Positions 57,201-64,000 of a DNA stretch of 64,000 bases are shown here, one piece after another; within the stretch, counting starts at the first letter, position 1; every line of letters starts with the position of its first letter. A model generated the notes under the pieces. It saw nothing but the letters and a program-made list of their open reading frames with translations. It made no database searches and had not been told where the DNA came from. The DNA comes from Gymnopilus junonius (taxonomy: Eukaryota > Basidiomycota > Agaricomycetes > Agaricales > Galerinaceae), in assembly GCA_015501075.1 (NCBI GenBank), contig JADNYJ010000040.1, positions 186,001-250,000 of the forward strand, read 5' to 3'. The translations under genes were made by a program, and so were the position numbers.

Positions 57201-57240
57201 GTTTACAGTTATTCGAGTGTGTACGCACCTTTAGTGCAAG

Positions 57241-59232
57241 ATGATGTCCGAGCAATCATCATCGTCTGCACCCAAGCGCCCCACCCTTTCTGCCTCTGGC
57301 AGGCGTATTCCACCTGTCGGAGCTTTGAGCACCAAGTCTCCAACCCCTGAGGGTTCTTCATCCTCTCGATCAGCTTGAGAGAGATATGCTTCATCCACCC
57401 CTGCTCCTCGTGAGCAGGAGGAGGCTGAGTCTCGGTCAGCGATACACTCGTGGGCCACTACTCCCATTGCTTTGAGGGCTTCATCCCCCGATGTTTCCAT
57501 GGGAGAGGATGATGATACCATTCGTTTTCCTCTCCCAAGTGCTTCTCCAGAGCCACAGCCTACTGCCCTTTCCCTCACAGGATCGGAGGGGGACTGGGTT
57601 GCTGTGGCGGAGTCACTGAAGACCATTGGTTCATTCATGATGACCAATGGCCCTTCTACTTTATCAGGAGCAGACCGCTCTGATTATGTTGGTCTTTTTA
57701 CTAAGATAGTGAACTCGGTCAACACTTCCCCTTGGGCCAAGGAGGCCACGGGTGTTAGCGCGCGATCGCTGTCTCTTAGATGGTCAGTCATCTGTAACCT
57801 CATCAATTCTGATAGCTCCCTAGTGGACCTCATGTATCGAGATCTCGTGAAGACTCAAGGAGGAGCTGCTGCTCCCCCCCCCGAGCCTTCATCTTCCCAG
57901 TCTGCCCCTCCGAAGCAGACTGGCCCTCCAGCGGAACCCGGGGAGCCTCCCAAGGCACCTGCTCCTGCTCCTGCTTGTACCAAGCTTCAGCCTCGCAAGC
58001 AGAAGGCTAAGCTTGTGCAATACCAGAGGCCGCCCCCTCCTGGGCCCCCTCCCATTCCTCTCTCCTCTCACCCCAAGCGCTCCTTCGCCTCGAAACTCCG
58101 GACACCAGTTCCAGGGTCCTCGACCCACAGATCGCTTACTAATCGCTATTTTGAGCATGCAGTCGCTCAAATGGCACCACAAACCTGGACTCGGGCCGCT
58201 TCAGGCCTGGGCCCAGACCCCGGTCCCAGTCCCTCTCAGGGCCTGACTAGACCCTCTACCCCAGCCAAGCCTAAAGGGCTGGACTTTGTTACGGCTGGCC
58301 CGATGCACTGCCAAGTTCTCGTGGTGTTCAATGACTTCACGCCGAAGAATGTCATACTCGCTACGCTGGTTGATGAGGTCAACCGGATGATGGCTCTCAA
58401 CCGATTCAATATTCGGGTCACTTCCGTGGAACCCACCTATCACGGGTGGGCTCTGCACACCAATCACGTACCCATGAGTGATGAGCTCATGCTCCTTCGG
58501 GGTGCAATCTACAATGTCATCCAAGGCACCTCTGATGAATATAAGGGGTTGACACCTTGGGTTGGATTGCCGATGTCCAAAGCCTTTTTGAAGGTTCTGG
58601 ATGTCCCCTATTACTCAGATGTCTTCCAGAAGACCATTACCACCATCACCGACATTGAGAGAGTGCTCGAAAGGGCCCCTCTCTTCTTGGGCATTCCTTT
58701 TGCAGGGCATGCATGCCTCGTACGTCAATTGGCAAAGAGCTCTAAGTTCAACTGCTACTTTGAGATCTGGGATTCCCAGACTGGATGAACTGCAAAGACC
58801 CTTATCAACAAGGCTTTTCGCTACAAGGATGAGCTACTTTACATAAAGCTGGCTGCCACTCGACGAGGTGTCCCCATGTGCCAGTGCTGCCAGCACTGGG
58901 GTCATCTCACCAAGGACTGTAGGGCCCACCAATGCTGCTGTGTGTGGTGCAGCGGGCCTCATGCCACTGACAAGCATCGCGCCCTCACGCCCTGCTGCAA
59001 CCAGCCTCCGCCGGATTCGGACGGTATGCACCACCCCACCCCAGCAGGTGAGCCATGCCCCCACAAGGCCCGCTGCCCCAACTGCCAGGGTGAGCACCCT
59101 GCCACAGGATGCAACTGCAAGTTCTGGGAACACTGCTTCAATCATGATTGGATCGTAGCCAAATACCACGAGGTATGTGATAGATGTGCACTCCAGACCT
59201 TGACGTCTAACATCCCTCCTCTAGCTCGATAA
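57241..59232 (+). pseudogene. LINE ORF1, RNA-binding protein with zinc knuckles
   Basis: About 663 codons from ATG 57241 to TAA 59230-59232, interrupted by in-frame TGA at 57376 and 58786. A Pro-rich middle precedes a conserved globular part (LVVFNDFTPKNVILATLVDE) and the knuckles CQCCQHWGHLTKDC, CCCVWCSGPHATDKH and CPNCQGEHPATGC. Both TGAs sit where Arg (CGA) would read well (before ERYASS, and before TAKTLINKAF). Function: binds element RNA in the ribonucleoprotein. Confidence 0.85.
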
Positions 59233-62200
59233 TGAGAAGAAAGGAGGACATTAGAATTATTTCGTACAATTGTAACCAGAATTATGGGCATATCAATGTA
59301 CTTCTAGACCATCTAAAGACTCTTTTGACATTATTTTCTTGCAAGAGCCACCTTGGCGTGAGATATGACATGCCCCATCTTCGAGAGATCCGAAGGTGAG
59401 GCAGTTATTGGAGCACTGAACCACCCTGATTGGAAGGTTATGGTTCGGCCTGACCCACTGGGCTCCGGCCATGCGTTCTGACCTACGTTTCGATGAGGTT
59501 GAACCCCTGGCGCCCTGCCATGCAGTGGATCTTATAGATCACCGTGACATCATGGTGTTTCTCTGTTTACCGGGACACCGTGTTAATTACTGAATGTGTA
59601 TTCGATGACAAGCACACAGCTATCGACTTGCTCACTGAGCAGGCTGACTTTCTTCCAATGTTTCATTACATGGGGGGTGATTCAACTGTCATTCGAGTAA
59701 GTGGGACCCTGGGTCCTGCATCATCGAACTACAGCAACAACCTGCTGAATACGGCAGCTATGCTGGGATGATGCTTTCTCTCCCAGTCAATCGGGTCCCA
59801 CTCACATCCCTGGAACCCATCACTATAGAGTCGGTCATCGACCTCATCTTTGTTCAGCCTACCGAGGAGCTGTCTGCAGGCACTTGGCAAGGGGAATTGT
59901 GGCATGGGCCATCGGACCATGTTCCGCTGGCCTGCTCTATCTCTGTTGCTCCAGTGGCAGCAACTGTTCTGATGCGCTCACTGCCACCGGATCAATTGGA
60001 TGACTTCATGTTGTCCATCATTGAGAAGCTCAAGGGCATTGATCCCTATGTGCCAATCGACACCCCAGATCAGGTGGAGGCTGTGTCTTCGGATGTGGCT
60101 TCTGCTTTCTCAGAGGCTTGGCCAAAGTACTCCAAGACGATTCATCTTTCCCCTCACTCTTGTCCTTGGTGGGACAATTCATGTGAGGATTCCTTCAATG
60201 CTTATCAGTGGGATAACTCTTGTGATAACCATAAAATTTTTTGCAAAGCTGTTAAAGCTGCTAAGCACAAGTTCTTTGATGAATGCATCACTGAAGTTGC
60301 TACTACTAACAAGCGCCCCTGGGATCTCATGAATTGGATCCAGCAGTGCAAGTTACCACCCTCCGAGGCTATCCAATTCAATGGGCAGCCCTGTCATGAT
60401 ATGCCCTCCCTTTGGGATGCCCTTCATGGCACATACAATTCGGCCTCTGACCGACCATATGACATTAGTGGTCTCACCTCTCTTCCCGATATGGAAGTGC
60501 GTGAGTGGACCACCTTTTTGCTGTTAGAGTTGAGGGAGGCCTTGGCATCCTGTTCTAACAACTCAGCTCCGGGTCCTGATCATATTAAGTGGTCGCACCT
60601 TAAGGCAATTATTCGTGACAAACACTGTCTCAGGTGCAGTTAGCCAATGCCTGCCTTCGGGTTGGGTATTGGCTGACTCACTTTAAGGAATCCTTGTCGG
60701 TGATCATTCCGAAACCAAACAAGCCCTCGTATTCCATGCCTAAGGCATTCAGGCCTATTGTACTCCTGAACACCCTTGGCAAATTGGTTGAAAAGATGCT
60801 TTCCAACTGCATTCAATTCAATGCTGTTAAGCATGATATCTTTCACCCTAATCAACTCAGCGGAGTGCGTCAGTGCTCCACCGAGGATGCAGGCCTGCTC
60901 CTCATGCACCTGGTGCATGCGGGGTGGGCTCGCAGCTTAAAGACTAGTGTCATCGCCTTTGATGTAGCACAGTTCTTCCCCTCCCTCAATCACGAAGTGT
61001 TGATTGCGATTCTCAGGAAGCAGGGCTTCCCTCTTAACGTGGTGGAATTCTTTTCATCATACCTGGTCAGCTGCTCCACATCCTATGCTTGGAACGGTTT
61101 TCAATCTGACCCCCAACAAGCTGATGTTGGGGTGGGGCAGGGCTCTGCTTTGTCCCCGGTCCTCTCGCACTCTTTCTCGCACCAGTGCTGAAACTTTTCA
61201 TGCAGAATGAGTCGGTGTCCGATACCACTCTGCTCTCTTATGTCGACGATGGCACACTTATTGTGCAGTCAAAGACTCTTGATGCCAATTGCATAGCCCT
61301 GAAAAGATCTTATGCAGTAATCTTTGAACTCTTCACAAAGTTCGCCCTCGCTCTTGAGCACGACAAAACGGAGTTGTTCCATTTTGACCGTTCTCACTCG
61401 GAGTTCAATCCGTCCATGGATCTAGGGTATGCTCCCTACACCCATGACAAATGTCTGACGCCCAAGCCATTCTGGCAGTACTTGGGTTTCTTCTTTGACC
61501 GGAAATTGACATTTCACGAACATGTCCGGTATTACTCTACCAAATCCTTCACCACTGTTAAGGCAATGAGGATGCTTGGTAACTCATCTAGGGGGCTCAC
61601 GCCCATGCAAAAGCGTCTGCTTTACAGGTCTTGTGTGTTGCCTATTGCAACATATGGCCTCCGGTTGTGGTTCTTCCAGGGCACTAAATGCCAGGGAACC
61701 ATTAAACTATTGACCAGCATGCAACGCCATGCTGTGCTCTGGATTACCAGTGCATTCCGCACCTCTCCTATGGGAGGGATCGAGGCCTTAGCTGGCTTGG
61801 TCCCTATCCACCTGGTTTTGAAACATGCTGCTGCAGTAGGTGTACTGCGCATGGCAGCCCTATCAGATACTCATCTGGTGCGCTCTCTTTTGAGTGCACC
61901 CTTCTCCAAAGGAGTGAGTCCTCACCCTCGCTCTGCTGCATTCATGACCGCCCCACAATGCACTAAGGTGCGGGGTACTGTTATGGACGTCGATGACATG
62001 CTCCATGTAGTTAGCGAGCCTCTGGAGCCATTTGCTCCAGAAGCTCACCCAGGTGGGCGATTCCTTGAACTACATCATGGAATTCGCTTTGATATCACCC
62101 TGGTGCCCAAGGACAAGGTTGGGCTCAGGCGTGAATGGTTAGACCACTTCTGGGAAGCCTCGAAGCAGGAACCGTTTACTCTGGTTTGTGTCGGCGATGG

Positions 62201-63030
62201 GAGTCACCCCACTGATCAGAACAAGCAGGCTATTGCAGCTTCGCTTGTATTTCACCAAGGAGTTGAGGTGCATGCATCTTGCTATGCAGCGGGGAGTGCT
62301 CTTGCAGAGGATGCTGAGCTTTACTCCCTTCGTACTGCAATTGTCTGGGCCTGTGCCATGGATAATTGCGACTACATTGTTATCTTGTCAGACTCCACCA
62401 AAGCTTTGGGAGTCTGCTCGATGCCTCCATGCATTCTGGCCAAGCTCATTCCTTGGCTGTTATTCACACCCTTACAGAGTGGTGGACCAGAGGCCCTGGC
62501 TGCCACATCTCTCTTCATCATGTCCCGTCTTCTTTGAAGTGGGGCATACACTACCAGGCTCATCTCATGGCGACTGAGCTCTCAGTAGTGGTGGGGCCTA
62601 ACACGCCACACTCACTTGCCTCACTGTGCAAAGCAGCTGACAATAATCCGGGGAAGGCTGGCAAGAGTTGTTCCGGCAACCTTCGTACTCAGGGAGACAG
62701 TTTCTGTCACTCACCGACCTCGACGGGGGTCGACTCGAACCACAGGCCAAATGAGGTGGTCCCTGGCTTCAGGCTGCAGGCGGTGATCTGACTCTCTTTA
62801 TGAGGGTCACTCATGCCATCACTAACCATGCTCCCATCGGAGAGTATTACTCTCGATTCAACATCCCCAAATCTACCAGTTGCAAGTGCGGCCACCATAC
62901 CCAAACTTGTGATCACTTATTCCAAACGTGTCCCCAACATGATCATCATGACTATCCAGTGCATCTGGATCAGCTTGTCTCCTTCTTGAAGGCTAACCCT
63001 ATGGCATTCGCCTTCAACTGCCCTCCTTGA
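59232..63030 (+). pseudogene. LINE ORF2: APE endonuclease, reverse transcriptase, RNase H
   Basis: Starts ATG at 59232-59234, overlapping the ORF1 stop as TAATG. Endonuclease: RIISYNCNQN, then LQEPPW one frame over, and EPITIESVIDLIF with WHGPSDHVPL (catalytic Asp/His region) near 59810-59930. RT: APGPDHIKWSHLK, FDVAQFFPSLNH (motif A), GVGQGSALSP (motif B, about 61127), LLSYVDDGTLIV (motif C, about 61233). RNase H: VCVGDGSHPTD, AEDAELYSLRTAIVWA and IVILSDSTKAL (about 62187-62407). End: CKCGHHTQTCDHLFQTC at about 62883. Several frame changes, including near 59320, 60640, 61180 and 62500, make it inactive. Confidence 0.88.
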
Positions 63031-63513
63031 GGTGTCGGATAACTTGGTCGGGCAAGGTAGGTGCTGTTCCTGTTGGCTGGATTTGTCGGTTTGGGGTGCA
63101 CTCAGAACAGAGTCCTAATACTTGGCGGGCTTCGGCTTTGCTGGGTTGAGGGTGGGGGCTTTGGTTCTGGAGCTTCGGCACTATCAACAGACCTTGTAGC
63201 CCCTGCTTCAGCAACCCAAAATGGTCTGCCTTCAGTGGCTAACACAGTATGCATGCATCCTGGGCTGTCAGGTCTGGCTGGCGGGCCCCCTTCCGGTGCC
63301 CTTCCATTACTTTGTTGGACCCCTCCCTTCAGTCAGGGCATCAATGAGAGTACGGGCCCACTGTTTGTGGTCCTAAGTTGGCCCGCGAGAGCCAGTCTCA
63401 CACTAGGCATAGTGTAACAGTAGATTACTTTTGGTGTATGTATATCTGCGACCGGACTGCTTTCGCACACTGGTATATAAATCCTTGATTTAAAAAAAAA
63501 AAAAAAAAAAAAA

Positions 63514-63823
63514 GTAATGAAACATTGGAAGAAAGTCAGCCTGCTCAGTGAGCAAGTCGATAGCTGTGTGCTTGTCATCGGAATACACATTCAGTAAATT
63601 AACAATGGTGTCCCCGGTAAACAGAGAAACCACCATGATGTCGTGGTGATCTATAAGATCTTGCCACATGGCAGGGTGCCAGGGGTTCAACCTCATCGAA
63701 ACGTAGGTCAGAACGCATGGCCAGAGCCCAGTGGGGTCAGGCTGAACCATAACCTTCCAATCAGGGTGGTTCGGTGCTCCAATAACTGCCTCACCTTCAG
63801 GATCTCTCGAAGACGGGGCTGCT
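63514..63823 (-). mobile_element. Inverted fragment of a related LINE endonuclease region
   Basis: On the minus strand this aligns with 59371-59671 of the LINE (shared words include GACAAGCACACAGCTATCGA and DDKHTAIDLLTEQADFLPMF). Unlike the plus copy its frame is open over the whole piece (WPCVLTYVSMRLNP, GDTIVNLLNVYSDDKH). It directly abuts the poly(A) tail. Beyond about 63823 the likeness stops and an intron-like GTAAGT...TTTTTAG lies at 63904-63842. Confidence 0.8.
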
Positions 63824-64000
63824 GCCTTGCTGGTACCCTCCCTAAAAACAAATCACAAGTCAAAAATTAAATCATAACAAAGAAAAATTAAAAATGGGAC
63901 TTACCTTGGCCATAGGCACTTCACCCCTGCCTGCACGCACCAAATGCAGATGACTCCAACCACCACCTCATACACTCTGGCTGACTCCCACATCACAACT

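Larger units (their letters stand above)
54262..57240 (+). mobile_element. Decayed Ty3/Gypsy-type LTR retrotransposon fragment (gag, protease, start of RT)
   Basis: Order: AT-rich leader with a TATA-like AGTATAAAAACC at about 54552 (possible LTR remains), gag from ATG 54864, zinc knuckle at about 56010-56070, retropepsin-like LIDSGSSHCFVDTCF at about 56315, and the first RT-side motifs (PPEYHDFVDVFSK, then a PHRPYDLKINLKPG run) up to about 57100. It stops where the LINE begins. No matching second LTR lies in the window. Several in-frame stops. Confidence 0.8.
57241..63513 (+). mobile_element. Non-LTR retrotransposon (LINE) with ORF1, endonuclease, RT, RNase H and poly(A) tail
   Basis: 6.27 kb. 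ORF1 with CCHC knuckles, then ORF2 with an APE-type endonuclease, RT, RNase H and a Cys/His motif, and an A22 tail (63492-63513). RNase H after RT and CCHC-bearing ORF1 point to the I/Tad-like branches common in fungi. Frame breaks and TGA stops show it is dead. The 5' end at 57241 coincides with the end of the Ty3 fragment. Confidence 0.9.

Noticed and set aside
54864..59232. TGA read as a sense codon or stop read-through in the retroelements
   Set aside because: Host genes here use TGA as a normal stop, and the stops fit CpG decay of Arg codons. Frame breaks elsewhere show the elements are dead.
61185..62537. 450-codon ORF as a host gene
   Set aside because: It carries the YVDD motif and RNase H of the LINE and continues its ORF2.
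1..64000. CRISPR arrays, tRNA or rRNA genes
   Set aside because: No regularly spaced direct repeats and no cloverleaf or rRNA-like stretch were seen on reading; a covariance-model scan would be needed to exclude small RNAs.

Overview
The window is nuclear DNA of a mushroom-forming basidiomycete (Agaricomycetes). Genes are dense and on both strands, and most are cut by 45-70 bp GT-AG introns, with some GC-AG. The proteins are fungal or agaricomycete in type: DUF6533 membrane protein, Sch9-like kinase, Zn2Cys6 protein, Ty3/Gypsy and non-LTR retroelements. There are no operons and no prokaryotic signals. Most genes were rebuilt by joining exons by eye, and most joins were checked by phase and length modulo 3.

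Layout. 1-393: 3' end of a sucrase/ferredoxin-like gene. 2.2-5.4 kb: an SCH9-type AGC kinase and a Tim17-like protein in tandem. 6.7-8.5 kb: DUF6533 protein. 9.5-20.6 kb: DPH1, NPC1, RNPS1, QCR9, mitochondrial uS11, riboflavin kinase and TAF8. 20.6-21.7 kb: one small DNA transposon nested in another. 21.8-31.8 kb: Myb/SNAPC4-like protein, SND2, SFR1/MEI5-like protein, Zn2Cys6 protein and an SDR. 32.4-50.8 kb: ICP55, SPT4, DBR1, a DUF2433-RRM-RGG protein, MED13, a BIG1/VOA1-like protein, a short/branched-chain acyl-CoA dehydrogenase, the mitochondrial glycine carrier HEM25 and a mitochondrial rhomboid. 51.1-64.0 kb: a transposon graveyard made of a 3.1 kb fold-back element with 1.17 kb inverted arms and an 8 bp target duplication, a hAT-type MITE inside it, a decayed Ty3/Gypsy fragment, an almost full-length LINE with poly(A), and an inverted piece of a related LINE.

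The housekeeping part is mainly divergent pairs sharing 50-160 bp between start codons (DPH1/NPC1, QCR9/uS11m, FMN1/TAF8, Myb/SND2, SPT4/DBR1, DUF2433/MED13, BIG1/ACAD, HEM25/rhomboid), alternating with convergent 3' ends. Many products act in mitochondria: QCR9, uS11m, ICP55, acyl-CoA dehydrogenase, HEM25, rhomboid.

The main caution is that eight conserved genes each need one extra base (one gene needs several) to keep frame, usually in a homopolymer run. All are in the same direction, which points to consensus undercalling rather than pseudogenes. The most novel-looking objects are the fold-back element, whose two arms carry a terminal hairpin with a flipped loop, and the nested MITE pair.
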